Notes: generated from the sequence alone by a model not told the origin. 64,000 bases of DNA from Frateuria_A sp049727805 (GCF_049727805.1 NZ_JBCNYA010000021.1:1-64000), one strand, 5' to 3'; positions 1-8,029 are shown, counted from the first letter of the stretch. Program-made: numbers and translations.

Positions 1-120
1 CCCCCATCCGCCCTTCGGGCACCTTCCCCCGTGGAACGGGGGAAGGGTCGACCTTGCGGGAGCGCGCGTTCGTGAGTCTTCCCCCGTTCCACGGGGGAAG
101 GTGCCGACAGGCGGATGGGG
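1..120. repeat. REPIN-like palindromic element, left copy
   Basis: The outer 12 bases at each end (CCCCCATCCGCC and GGCGGATGGGGG) are exact reverse complements. Inside are two strong hairpins built on CCTTCCCCCG/CGGGGGAAGG. The element may extend left of the window. Its reverse complement recurs almost unchanged at 2132-2250, so the two copies form inverted repeats around three genes. The architecture, two hairpins facing each other, is that of a REPIN; mobilisation by a RAYT transposase is an inference, because none is encoded here. Confidence 0.85.
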
Positions 121-190
121 GCCGAAGCGCAGCCCCCACGCCCGTCGATCCGGCCTCCGGAAGCGGGCGACAACGCAGGAGCGCCAACCC

Positions 191-637
191 ATGCACTACC
201 AACTGATCCACCAGGGCGAGACCAAGACCTGGGCCGTCGTGCTCGAGACCGGCGACGAAGCCGGCGCCTGCCTGCTCGCATTCGCCAGGGAGCAGCATCT
301 GTCCGCCGCCCACCTCACCGCCATCGGCGCATTCCAGCGCGCAGTGCTCGGCTACTTCGACTGGCAGAGGAAGGACTATCGGCGCATCGCCGTCGACGAG
401 CAGGTCGAGGTCGTTTCGCTGATCGGCGACGTGGCCCTGAAGGGCGACGAGCCCAAGCTGCACATGCACGCGGTGCTGGGCCGGTCCGACGGCCAGGCAC
501 TCGGCGGCCACCTGCTCGAAGGCCACGTGCGGCCCACGCTGGAAGTGATCGTCACCGAGTCGCCCGCGCACCTGCACCGCCTCCACGACCCCCAATCCGG
601 GCTCGCCCTGATCCACCTCGACAAGGAGCTGCCATGA
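191..637 (+). CDS. PPC/DUF296 domain protein
   Basis: This 148-residue protein consists almost entirely of one PPC (plant and prokaryote conserved, DUF296) domain. The diagnostic C-terminal half is visible: a KLHMHAVLGR strand, then DGQALGGHLLEG and PTLEVIVTE. Bacterial PPC proteins form compact trimers with a possible ligand pocket, and the plant versions are fused to AT-hook DNA-binding segments; the function of free-standing bacterial forms is largely unknown. The ATG at 191 is chosen because GCAGGAG lies 8 bases upstream and the domain begins at once; an in-frame ATG at 101 would translate part of the upstream repeat. The stop overlaps the start of the next gene (ATGA), so the two are probably translationally coupled. 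No catalytic residues can be assigned. Confidence 0.88.
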   Translation: MHYQLIHQGETKTWAVVLETGDEAGACLLAFAREQHLSAAHLTAIGAFQRAVLGYFDWQRKDYRRIAVDEQVEVVSLIGDVALKGDEPKLHMHAVLGRSDGQALGGHLLEGHVRPTLEVIVTESPAHLHRLHDPQSGLALIHLDKELP

Positions 638-1014
638 CCACCCCAGAACCGATCGGCCAGCGCCGCTGGGCCATCGCCGAGGGCTACATCCCGCCGGGCG
701 GCACGCATGCCGACGACCGCCGCTTCGAAAGCCACGAAACGGCCTGCCTGCTCAACACCAATGCGCAGGACGCGCACGTGGCCATCACCATCTATTTCAA
801 GGACCGCGACCCGGCCGGGCCCTACCGCGTCACCGTGCCGGCGCGCCGCACGCTGCACCTGCGCTTCAACGACCTGAGCGATCCCGAGCCGATCCCGCGC
901 GACACCGACTACTCCAGCGTGATCGAATCCGACGTTCCCATCGTCGTGCAGCACACGCGGCTGGACTCCCGCCAGGCGGCGCTCGCGGTGCTTTCCACCA
1001 TCGCCTACAGCTAG
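634..1014 (+). CDS. Sensory rhodopsin transducer (ASRT) family protein
   Basis: This 126-residue protein closely matches the family of the Anabaena sensory rhodopsin transducer (Pfam PF07100). Family hallmarks run the whole length: RRWAIAEGYIPPG, SHETACLLNT, DAHVAITIYF, GPYRVTVPARRT, the RFNDL segment and VIESDVPIVVQHTRLDSRQA ending in LSTIAY. The Anabaena protein is a soluble beta-sandwich tetramer that docks to the cytoplasmic face of a rhodopsin and has been reported to bind DNA. No rhodopsin gene is visible here, so a light-signalling role is not supported; an ancestral ligand-binding or regulatory role is more likely. AGGAG lies 8 bases before the ATG, which overlaps the stop of the PPC gene by four bases. 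Family assignment is firm; function is not. Confidence 0.92.
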   Translation: MTTPEPIGQRRWAIAEGYIPPGGTHADDRRFESHETACLLNTNAQDAHVAITIYFKDRDPAGPYRVTVPARRTLHLRFNDLSDPEPIPRDTDYSSVIESDVPIVVQHTRLDSRQAALAVLSTIAYS

Positions 1015-1086
1015 GTCCGCTGTGCATGCGCGACTGCGAGACGGCCGCGCGCCACGGTTCCTGCACCGACGCCCGAGGACATCCGC

Positions 1087-2094
1087 ATGAGCAGGCCCGA
1101 AGTCGTGGTCGTCACCGGCGCTTCCGCCGGCGTCGGCCGTGCCACCGCCCATCGCTTCGCGCGCGACGGTGCGCGCGTCGCGCTCATCGCGCGCAGCAGC
1201 GACGGCCTGGACATGGCTGCCGCCGAGGTACGCAGGCTGGGCGGCGAAGCGCTGCCGATTCCGTTGGACGTGTCCGACGCCGACGCGGTCGAGGCGGCCG
1301 CCGAACGCATCGAACGGGAGCTCGGCCCGATCGACATCTGGATCAACGACGCCATGGCGACGATTTTTGCGCCCGTCCACGAAATAAGCCCGGCCGAGTT
1401 CCGCCGCGCCACCGAGGTCACCTACCTGGGCACCGTGTACGGCACCATGGCGGCGCTCAAGCGCATGCGCGAGCGCAACCGCGGCACCATCGTGCAGGTC
1501 GGCTCCGCGCTGGCCTACCGGGCGATCCCCCTGCAGGCGCCGTACTGCGGGGCGAAGTTCGCCATCCGCGGCTTCACCGACGCGCTGCGCGTGGAGCTGA
1601 TGCACGAGGGGATCGACGTCCACATCACCATGGTGCAGCTATCGGCCTTCAACACGCCGCAGTTCCAGTGGGGCCGCACCAGGCTGCCGCGCCGGCCGCA
1701 GCCGGTGCCGCCGATCTTCCAGCCGGAGGTGGCGGCGCAGGGCATCCACTGGGCCGCGCACCATCGCCGGCGCGAGCTCAACGTGGGCTTCCCGGCGGTC
1801 AAGGCGATCCTCGGCAACAAGCTGTTCCCGAAGCTGGCCGACCGGCGCCTGGTCAGGCTCGGCTACGCCGGCCAGATGGGCAAGTTGCCGGTACCGGAGG
1901 ACCGGCCGGACAACCTGTTCGAGGCGGTGCCCGAGGATTACGGCACGCACGGACGCTTCGACGCGCGCTCGAAGGCGTACAGCCTGCAGCTGTGGGTGAC
2001 CACGCACCGCGGCCTGGTCGCGGCGGGTGCGCTGGTGGTCGGGGCCTTGCTATGGGCGGGCGCGCGTGGCCTGCGGGTGGGGTCGCGGCGCTAG
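1087..2094 (+). CDS. SDR family oxidoreductase with C-terminal membrane segment
   Basis: This is a short-chain dehydrogenase/reductase of 335 residues. The Rossmann cofactor motif TGASAGVG is at residues 10-17, and the catalytic set is Ser140, Tyr153 and Lys157 (YCGAK). The usual NNAG motif is altered to NDAM near residue 87. The enzyme core ends near residue 250. The remainder is an extension finishing in a hydrophobic stretch (about 310-330) that looks like a tail anchor followed by Arg residues. This layout resembles the membrane-tailed SDRs often annotated as general short-chain dehydrogenases in proteobacteria; the substrate is unknown. It lies 72 bases after the transducer-like gene, with GAGG before the ATG, and is probably in the same transcript. 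A REPIN follows the stop. Confidence 0.85.
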   Translation: MSRPEVVVVTGASAGVGRATAHRFARDGARVALIARSSDGLDMAAAEVRRLGGEALPIPLDVSDADAVEAAAERIERELGPIDIWINDAMATIFAPVHEISPAEFRRATEVTYLGTVYGTMAALKRMRERNRGTIVQVGSALAYRAIPLQAPYCGAKFAIRGFTDALRVELMHEGIDVHITMVQLSAFNTPQFQWGRTRLPRRPQPVPPIFQPEVAAQGIHWAAHHRRRELNVGFPAVKAILGNKLFPKLADRRLVRLGYAGQMGKLPVPEDRPDNLFEAVPEDYGTHGRFDARSKAYSLQLWVTTHRGLVAAGALVVGALLWAGARGLRVGSRR

Positions 2095-2131
2095 GGTGGT
2101 CGCGCGGAAGCGGCGGCACGCGCTCCAGTCG

Positions 2132-2250
2132 CCCCCATCCGCCTGTCGGCACCTTCCCCGGCGGAGCGGGGAAGGCTCACGGACGCGCGCTCCCGCAAGT
2201 CGACCCTTCCCCCGCGCCGCGGGGGAAGGTGCCCGAAGGGCGGATGGGGG
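2132..2250. repeat. REPIN-like palindromic element, right (inverted) copy
   Basis: This element has the same 12-base ends as 1-120. Read as reverse complement, it follows that copy almost base for base, with differences concentrated in the hairpin loops. It sits between the convergent SDR and glutaredoxin genes, where its hairpins could also act as transcription or mRNA-stability barriers. Confidence 0.87.
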
Positions 2251-2270
2251 CGCCTTTGGCGAGGAGCCGC

Positions 2271-3194
2271 TCAGTAACGCGGCACGGTCGGATCGATCTC
2301 GCGCGACCACGCGTCCATGCCGCCCTCGACGTTGAACACGTTCGTGAAACCGTGCGCCGCGAAGCGTTCGGCCACGCCGCGGCTGGAGTTGCCGTGGTGG
2401 CAGATGAAGGCGATCGCGGTGTCCTTGGGCAACGCGGCGAGCGCGTCGTAGCCCTCGTCCTCCAGCACGCGCGCCAGCGCCAGCGGCGCCGCCTGGGCAC
2501 GGCCGGCGGCCGGGCGCACGTCGACCAGCAGCACGCTGCCGTCGGCCAGGCGTGTCTTGAGCTCCTGCACGCTCATCGACTTGATCTCCTGCGCGCCGGG
2601 GAACTTCAGGCTCAGGCCCTCGCCCTGCACGGTGGACACCCAGTCGATCACGATGCCCTTGGCGCGCTGCGCGCTGCCCGGATCGAAGTGCACCTCGATG
2701 CCGTTGGCGCTGACCACGATGTCGTGGTCGCCCGCCGGCGCGAGCTGGAAGCCGGCGCTGTGGTCGGGGCCGATCTCCAGGTGCAGCGCCAGCCCCTGCG
2801 CGTTGGCGATGCCGTTGCGGATGGCTTCGGCGGCCTTGTCGGTAATCGTGATCTCCGGCGGCGTGCGGTCCGGCGCCGCGGCGCCGAACAGCGCGTGCAG
2901 CTCGCCGCTGGCGTACATCTGCCGGATGATGTCGGCGCCGCCGACCAGCTCGCCCTCGACGTACAACTGCGGAATCGTCGGCCAGTCGCCGAACACCTTG
3001 ATGCCCTCGCGGATCTCCGGGTCCTCCAGCACGTTGACCGTGTGGTAGTCGGGCAAAAGCTCGTTGAGCGTGTTCGTTGCCGCGGCGGAGAAGCCGCACA
3101 TCGGCTGGCGTCGGTCGCCCTTCATGAACAGCACCACGCGGTGGTCCTTGAGCAGGGTTTCGATGCGTTCGCGGGTGGCAGGGTCGAGGGACAT
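2271..3194 (-). CDS. grxD: Monothiol glutaredoxin (Grx4 type) fused to IscA-like and rhodanese domains
   Basis: This 307-residue protein has three parts. Residues 1-105 are a monothiol glutaredoxin with the CGFS active site (Cys33), the type that binds or carries [2Fe-2S] clusters. Residues about 113-200 resemble an HesB/IscA A-type carrier fold but contain no cysteine, so this part cannot bind a cluster in the usual way. Residues about 208-305 form a rhodanese domain with active-site CHHGNSS (Cys265), suited to sulfur transfer or persulfide handling. E. coli GrxD is only about 115 residues, so the fusion is the notable feature; similar long forms occur in xanthomonads. The ATG at 3194 is chosen over an upstream in-frame ATG because GGAG precedes it and the glutaredoxin fold starts immediately. 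A role in iron-sulfur assembly or sulfur relay is inferred. Confidence 0.93.
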   Translation of the reverse strand: MSLDPATRERIETLLKDHRVVLFMKGDRRQPMCGFSAAATNTLNELLPDYHTVNVLEDPEIREGIKVFGDWPTIPQLYVEGELVGGADIIRQMYASGELHALFGAAAPDRTPPEITITDKAAEAIRNGIANAQGLALHLEIGPDHSAGFQLAPAGDHDIVVSANGIEVHFDPGSAQRAKGIVIDWVSTVQGEGLSLKFPGAQEIKSMSVQELKTRLADGSVLLVDVRPAAGRAQAAPLALARVLEDEGYDALAALPKDTAIAFICHHGNSSRGVAERFAAHGFTNVFNVEGGMDAWSREIDPTVPRY

Positions 3195-3268
3195 GGGAGA
3201 GCTCCGGCAAAGAGGGCCAATGATACGCCCGCAGGTGGGGCCGGATGCGGCCGATCCCAACCGGCGCG

Positions 3269-3868
3269 CTATTTCACCGCAGCGGCGGCGGCCGGCTCGA
3301 TCGCCTCGGTCCACAGCGTGTACTGGGCGGCGGACGGATGCAGGCCATCGTCGGCGACCAGTTCCGGATGGCGGCGCGAGATCGGCGTGATGTCCACCCA
3401 GCGCGCGCCGGCGCGCGCGGCCTCGTCACGCGCGATGGCGTTGTAGGTGTCCAGTGCATGGGCGATCTGCGCCGGATCGCGGCCCTGCTCGCGCGCGAAG
3501 CGGGTGACGCCCCAGTCGGGTATCGAAACCACCACCACGCGCGAAGCGCGGTCGCCGGCCAGGCCGATGGCGCGCTGGAGCAGCCCGGTGAATTCGTGGC
3601 GATACTCGTCCGCGCCGCGGCCGCGGTACTGGTTGTTGACGCCGATCAGCAGGGTGACCAGGTCGTAGCGCGGGGAGAAGCTCGCCGCATCCATGGCGGC
3701 GGAGAGCTCGTCGGTGGTCCAGCCGGTGGTGGCGACGATCTGCGGTTCGTCGATCGCCACGCCGCGCGCGCGCAACCGTTCGGCCAGTTGCGCCGGCCAG
3801 CGCCCGGCGGCGGGCACGGCTTCGCCGATGGTGTAGGAATCGCCGAGCGCGAGGTAATGCAGGGGCAT
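3269..3868 (-). CDS. SGNH/GDSL hydrolase
   Basis: This compact 199-residue esterase/lipase-like protein belongs to the SGNH superfamily. Block I is GDSYT near residue 9 with the nucleophilic Ser, block III is GVNNQ near residue 96, and block V is DGLHPS near residue 174 with the catalytic Asp and His. There is no signal peptide, so it is probably cytoplasmic. GGAG lies before the ATG. The neighbours give no pathway clue, and the substrate (acyl ester of lipid, sugar or thioester) cannot be deduced. Confidence 0.88.
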   Translation of the reverse strand: MPLHYLALGDSYTIGEAVPAAGRWPAQLAERLRARGVAIDEPQIVATTGWTTDELSAAMDAASFSPRYDLVTLLIGVNNQYRGRGADEYRHEFTGLLQRAIGLAGDRASRVVVVSIPDWGVTRFAREQGRDPAQIAHALDTYNAIARDEAARAGARWVDITPISRRHPELVADDGLHPSAAQYTLWTEAIEPAAAAAVK

Positions 3869-3999
3869 GGCGGGCTCCGGGTGGGATTCTTCGACGGCGG
3901 CGCGATGCCTCTACGCCGGAGCCGAACCGAATGTCTGTGGCAGCGGGAAAAACCACCTGCCGGCCTGCATGCCGATGTCGCCGCGAGCGGAGACCGGCA

Positions 4000-5271
4000 T
4001 CAGGCGACGGCCGACTCGCGCGCCTGCTCCTGCGCCATCCGCTCGAGCACCCGCTCCATCCGCACGAACACCTCGGCGAGCTGCGCCGGCGGCGGCAGCA
4101 GGGTCAGGCGCAGGTGCCGGCTGGCCGGTACGTTGAAGCTGGAGCCGGGCACCACCAGCACCGCCTCCTCCTCGAGCAGGCGCAGGGCGAAGGTGTTGTC
4201 GTCGAACTGCGGCAGGCGCTCGGCGCGTACCTGCGGGAAGGCGTACAGCGCGCCGGCCGGGGCGACCAGGTCGAGATAGGCGCTCGCCGCCACGCCGTCC
4301 AGCACCGCGCGCCGTGCCTCGTGCAGGCGCCCGCCCGGTGCGGTGAGCGCGGCGATGGTGGCGCGGCCGGTCAGCGCCGGCTCCACTGCCCACTGCGCGG
4401 TGACGTTGGCGCACAGGCGCAGGGCCGCCAGCAGCTGCAGGGCGTCGCGGTAGGCTCCGGTGCGCGCCGGATCGCCGGACAGGCTCAGCCAGCCGACGCG
4501 GTAGCCGCAGGCGCGGTGCACCTTGGACAGCCCGCCGAAGCTCAGGCACGGATGCTCGCCGGCCACCTCGGCCAGCGGCTGGAACGGCACATCGTCGTAG
4601 AGGATCTCGTCATAGATCTCGTCGGTGAGCAGCAGCAGGCCGTGCCGCTGCGCCACCGCCACCAGCCGTTCGAGCAGCGCGCGCGGGTATACCGCGCCGG
4701 TGGGGTTGTTCGGGTTGATCAGCACCAGCGCACGCGTGCGCGGCGTGACGAGCGCCTCGATCTCGTCCGGATCGGGCAGGTGCGCGTCCTGCGCCAGGCA
4801 GCGGTAGTAGCGCGGACGGCCGCCGTTCAAGATCGTCGCGGCGCTCCACAGCGGATAGTCGGGGCTGGGCAGCAGCACCTCGTCGCCCGGCTGCAGCAGC
4901 GCGCGCAGCGACAGGTCGATCAGCTCGCTGACGCCGTTGCCGACGAAGATGCGCTCGACCGAAACGCCGCGCGCGCCCCGCGCGCGCTGTTGCGCGGCGA
5001 TCGCTTCGCGGGCTTCCTCCAAACCCTGCTCGTGGCCGTAGCCTTCGCTGTCGGCCAGGTGCGCGGCGATCGCCTGGCGCAGGTGCGCCGGCGTCTCGAA
5101 GCCGTAGCGCGCCGGGTTGCCGATGTTGAGCTTGACGATGGCGTGGCCGGCCGCCTCCAGCTCGCGGGCGCGCCGGGTCAGCGCGCCGCGGATCTCGTAG
5201 CGGACATCGCCCAGGTGGGGACTCGGGGTGATCGACGCGGAAAGGGACGGAACCGGCACGGGCATCCTCAT
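4000..5271 (-). CDS. alaA: PLP-dependent aminotransferase, AlaA-like
   Basis: This fold-type I aminotransferase (class I/II) has 423 residues. The PLP lysine is Lys250 in GGLSKVHRACGYRVGW, a variant of the SLSKxxRxxGxRxGW signature of AlaA/YfbQ. Also visible are NPNNPTG (186-192), TDEIYDEI (216-223) and the final PGSSFN motif with a distal Arg. AlaA transfers an amino group from alanine or glutamate and makes alanine from pyruvate in the cytoplasm. An alternative ATG lies two codons downstream; the first is preferred because its spacing to AGG is better. It is transcribed divergently from rsgA. Specificity for pyruvate/alanine is inferred from family resemblance; other 2-oxoacids are possible. 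Confidence 0.85.
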   Translation of the reverse strand: MRMPVPVPSLSASITPSPHLGDVRYEIRGALTRRARELEAAGHAIVKLNIGNPARYGFETPAHLRQAIAAHLADSEGYGHEQGLEEAREAIAAQQRARGARGVSVERIFVGNGVSELIDLSLRALLQPGDEVLLPSPDYPLWSAATILNGGRPRYYRCLAQDAHLPDPDEIEALVTPRTRALVLINPNNPTGAVYPRALLERLVAVAQRHGLLLLTDEIYDEILYDDVPFQPLAEVAGEHPCLSFGGLSKVHRACGYRVGWLSLSGDPARTGAYRDALQLLAALRLCANVTAQWAVEPALTGRATIAALTAPGGRLHEARRAVLDGVAASAYLDLVAPAGALYAFPQVRAERLPQFDDNTFALRLLEEEAVLVVPGSSFNVPASRHLRLTLLPPPAQLAEVFVRMERVLERMAQEQARESAVA

Positions 5272-5349
5272 CAAGAGCCTGCGTAAAGCCGCCGATGCTA
5301 GCAGCAAGGCCGCCCGCGTGAGGCCCGCGCGGGCGCCACCGGGGCAGGG

Positions 5350-5355
5350 CATAAT
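5350..5355 (+). promoter_or_regulatory. Putative -10 box of rsgA (near-leaderless)
   Basis: CATAAT matches the -10 consensus at five of six positions and ends 9 bases before the rsgA ATG. There is no Shine-Dalgarno sequence between them. The expected start of transcription is about 3 bases before the ATG, so the transcript would be nearly leaderless. No good -35 hexamer is visible. Confidence 0.4.
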
Positions 5356-5364
5356 CGGGCACTT

Positions 5365-6417
5365 ATGAGCGATGCCGCGACGATCGAACGCCTGCGCCAC
5401 ATCGGCTGGAGAGGCGAGCTGCCGCCCGGTGGCCGCCGCATCGCGCGCGTGGTCGCGCAGCACCGTGCCGGCTACGAGCTGCACGACGGCCAGGGCGTGT
5501 TCGGCGCGCAGCCGGCCGGACATTTCCTCAAGCGTGCGCTGGATCCGGCCGAACGGCCGGCGGTGGGCGACTTCGTCGAGGTGGAGGACGGCCGCCCGCC
5601 GCACATCGTCGCCGTGCTGCCGCGACGCAGCGTGCTCTCGCGCGCCGCCGCGGGCGAACGCTACGAGCGCCAGCTGATCGCCACGAACATCGATTACGTC
5701 CTCGTCCTTACCGGGCTGGACAACGACTTCAATCCGGCGCGCATCGAGCGCTACCTCTCGCTGATCGAGGACTCCGGCGCGCAGCCGGTCGTGCTGCTGA
5801 GCAAGCTCGACCTGCACGAGGATGCCGACGCGCGCCGCGCCGCGCTGCGCGAACGCCTGCCCGAGGCCACCCCGATCCATGCCATCAACGGCAAGGATCC
5901 GGCCAGCGCCGCACTGCTGGCACGCTACCTCGGCCCGGGCGACAGCGCGGTGCTGGTCGGTTCCTCCGGCGCCGGCAAGTCGACCCTGACCAACACGCTG
6001 CTCGGCAGCGAACGCATGGCCACCGGCGAAGTGCGTGCGCACGACAGCCGCGGCCGCCACACCACCACCCATCGCGCGCTGCTGATGCTGCCCTCGGGCG
6101 GCTGCCTGATCGACACGCCGGGCATGCGCGAGCTCAAGCTCACCGGCGAGGAAAACCTCGACCTGTTCGCGGACATCGAGGCGCTGGCCGAAACCTGCCG
6201 CTTCGCCGACTGCGGCCACGGCAGCGAGCCGGGCTGCGCGGTGCAGTCGGCGCTGGATTCGGGCGAGCTGGCGGCCGAGCGCTGGCGCAGCTACCTGAAG
6301 CTGCGCGACGAACGCGAGGAGCAGGCGGCCACGCTGGAAGCGCGCCTGCGCCGCCAGCGCGGCGGCCGGCCGGCGGAACGGCCGCACGGGCATCGCGGGC
6401 GGCGCGAACGGGAGTGA
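5365..6417 (+). CDS. rsgA: Ribosome small subunit-dependent GTPase RsgA
   Basis: RsgA is a circularly permuted GTPase that helps late maturation of the 30S ribosomal subunit. The 350-residue protein has an N-terminal OB-fold region (to about 100). The G4-like segment is LSKLD (about 145-149), before the P-loop GSSGAGKST (199-207), and the G3 motif DTPGMRE comes afterwards; that order is the permutation. A C-terminal zinc-knuckle region follows, with Cys and His in CRFADCGHGSEPGC (about 268-281). The tail is rich in Arg and Glu. It is the first gene of a probable three-gene run (rsgA, a small membrane protein, a QEGLA protein). No ribosome binding site precedes the ATG. Confidence 0.97.
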   Translation: MSDAATIERLRHIGWRGELPPGGRRIARVVAQHRAGYELHDGQGVFGAQPAGHFLKRALDPAERPAVGDFVEVEDGRPPHIVAVLPRRSVLSRAAAGERYERQLIATNIDYVLVLTGLDNDFNPARIERYLSLIEDSGAQPVVLLSKLDLHEDADARRAALRERLPEATPIHAINGKDPASAALLARYLGPGDSAVLVGSSGAGKSTLTNTLLGSERMATGEVRAHDSRGRHTTTHRALLMLPSGGCLIDTPGMRELKLTGEENLDLFADIEALAETCRFADCGHGSEPGCAVQSALDSGELAAERWRSYLKLRDEREEQAATLEARLRRQRGGRPAERPHGHRGRRERE

Positions 6418-6421
6418 ACCC

Positions 6422-6646
6422 ATGGCAAGCGGGAGGCCGGAGATGGAGCGACACGCGCTGACGAAGGACCGGCCTGGCGCCTGGTACGGCGCCGCCTTCC
6501 TGCTGGCCGGGCTGCTGGCGGCCATCGGCGCCTGGCGGGTGATCCGGCACCACGACGGGTTCCTGCTGCTGGGCCTGCCGTTGGCGGTGCTGGTGGTCTT
6601 CGGTGCCCTGCGGGCCCGGCGCCCGAGTGGCGGAGCGGACACGTGA
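6422..6646 (+). CDS. Small two-helix membrane protein
   Basis: This is a 74-residue hypothetical protein. Two hydrophobic segments (about 23-39 and 48-62) are separated by a short HHDG turn and followed by an Arg-rich end, giving a hairpin inner-membrane protein. Translation may start at 6422 or at an in-frame ATG at 6443, which has GGAG nearby. It begins five bases after the rsgA stop, and its own stop overlaps the GTG of the next gene, so it is very probably a real coupled gene. No family is recognised. Confidence 0.65.
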   Translation: MASGRPEMERHALTKDRPGAWYGAAFLLAGLLAAIGAWRVIRHHDGFLLLGLPLAVLVVFGALRARRPSGGADT

Positions 6647-7917
6647 ACGAGGCGATGGCGCCGGAGTGCAGGCACTACGCCGCGCTCGACCGGCGCCTGC
6701 TGGCTGCCACGCGCGCCATCAACATCCTGCCCACGGTCGCCTGGCCGGCCTCGCTGGAGCAGCGCATGATCGCGGCCTACGAACGCGGCGACTACGCGCT
6801 GCCGGAAGTGAGCTACGTGCGCCCGGAGCTCTCCCAGGTGCGCAGCGAACTGGTGGCGATCGAGCGCGAGGCCGAGACCCTGCTGGCCGGCGATCCGATC
6901 GGCGATTACCTGTGCCGCACCGCCGCCTCCTGGCGCGTTGCCACCGAAATGCTGGAAGCGGTCGGCAGCGCCGGCGTCACCGCGCCCTCGATCGCGCTGT
7001 ACGGCCGGCCCGGCGACGCGATACCGGGCAGCCAGAACAGCAACCTGGATGCCGCGCGCTATTTCGTCGAGCTGTCCGACGAGCTGGGCGCCGACCTGCT
7101 CGCCGACGACGTCACCACCGACATCCCGGCCGAGGCGTTGCGCGCCGACCTGGTGCGCACGCTGGACGACTTCTTCGGCCCCGGCCGGATCGCGGTGCTG
7201 GTGGACCCGGAACTGACCGCCAAGGCCGCCGCCGGCGCCACCCGCATCCGACTGCGCGGCGGCGCCTGCTTCAGCGAGTACGACCGCCACCAGTTGCTGG
7301 CGCACGAGGCCTTCGTGCATTCGCTGACCGCGCTGAACGGCCGCGAGCAGCCGTGGCTGGCCTCGCTGGCGCGCACCTCGCCGCGCGTCACCGCCACGCA
7401 GGAAGGGCTGGCGGTATTCGCCGAGCTGATGTCCGGTGCCATCGACATCGCGCGCCTGAAGCGCATCAGCCTGCGCATCCTGGCCATCGACATGGCGCTC
7501 AACGGCGCCGACTTCGTCGAGGTCTACAAGTACTTCCGCCATTGCGGCCAGGGCGCGGCCGACAGTTTCCACTCGGCGCAGCGGGTCTTCCGCGGCGTGC
7601 CGGTGACCGGCGGCGCGGCGTTTGCGAAGGACAATGTCTACCTGTCCGGCCTGCTCACCGTGCACACCTTCTTCCGCTGGGCGTTCAAGCAGCAGCGCAT
7701 GGATCTGCTGCGCTACCTGTTCGCCGGCAAGCTGGCACTGCACGACGTGATCGCGCTGCAACCGCACTTCGCGACCGGCACGCTCAAGCCGCCGCGCTGG
7801 CTGCCGCCGTGGATGCAGCACGTGCATGGCCTGGCGGGAAAACTGGCGTTCTCGCTGTTCGTCAACGGCATCCACATGGGCCAGGTGCAGGCCGACGAAT
7901 TGTCGTTGCGTCTCTGA
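6643..7917 (+). CDS. QEGLA-motif (DUF1704, MATCAP-like) putative metallopeptidase
   Basis: This 424-residue protein belongs to the family annotated as flavohemoglobin expression-modulating QEGLA motif protein (DUF1704). Visible zinc-site features are HEAFVH at residues 221-226 (an HExxxH arrangement) and TQEGLA with Glu254, as in the eukaryotic tubulin tyrosine carboxypeptidases MATCAP/TMCP. This suggests a bacterial zinc carboxypeptidase of unknown substrate, and the regulatory name is historical. The start is GTG in a GTGA overlap with the preceding small gene, with GGAG 8 bases upstream. There is no signal peptide, so it is likely cytoplasmic. Family assignment is strong; activity is inferred. 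Confidence 0.9.
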   Translation: MNEAMAPECRHYAALDRRLLAATRAINILPTVAWPASLEQRMIAAYERGDYALPEVSYVRPELSQVRSELVAIEREAETLLAGDPIGDYLCRTAASWRVATEMLEAVGSAGVTAPSIALYGRPGDAIPGSQNSNLDAARYFVELSDELGADLLADDVTTDIPAEALRADLVRTLDDFFGPGRIAVLVDPELTAKAAAGATRIRLRGGACFSEYDRHQLLAHEAFVHSLTALNGREQPWLASLARTSPRVTATQEGLAVFAELMSGAIDIARLKRISLRILAIDMALNGADFVEVYKYFRHCGQGAADSFHSAQRVFRGVPVTGGAAFAKDNVYLSGLLTVHTFFRWAFKQQRMDLLRYLFAGKLALHDVIALQPHFATGTLKPPRWLPPWMQHVHGLAGKLAFSLFVNGIHMGQVQADELSLRL

Positions 7918-8029
7918 GCCAGGCCCGCGATTGCGGCGGAATGGTCGGTGCCGCTTTCACCGCGACACGACAACCGGCCCGCTACATCACCCGCTTCGCC
8001 CGTCACCGCCCGAGCGAGCGTAGCGAGGG

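Noticed and set aside
1..120. Possible CRISPR-like repeat from the recurring CTTCCCCC units
   Set aside because: Only two facing palindromes with no regular spacers; this is REPIN structure.
634..1014. Light-sensing system based on the transducer-like protein
   Set aside because: No seven-helix retinal protein or retinal synthesis gene is present in the window.
5272..7875. Upstream extension of the aminotransferase frame to about 1290 residues
   Set aside because: It runs antisense through rsgA and the QEGLA gene, both of which have clear motifs; the aminotransferase homology starts only at 5271.
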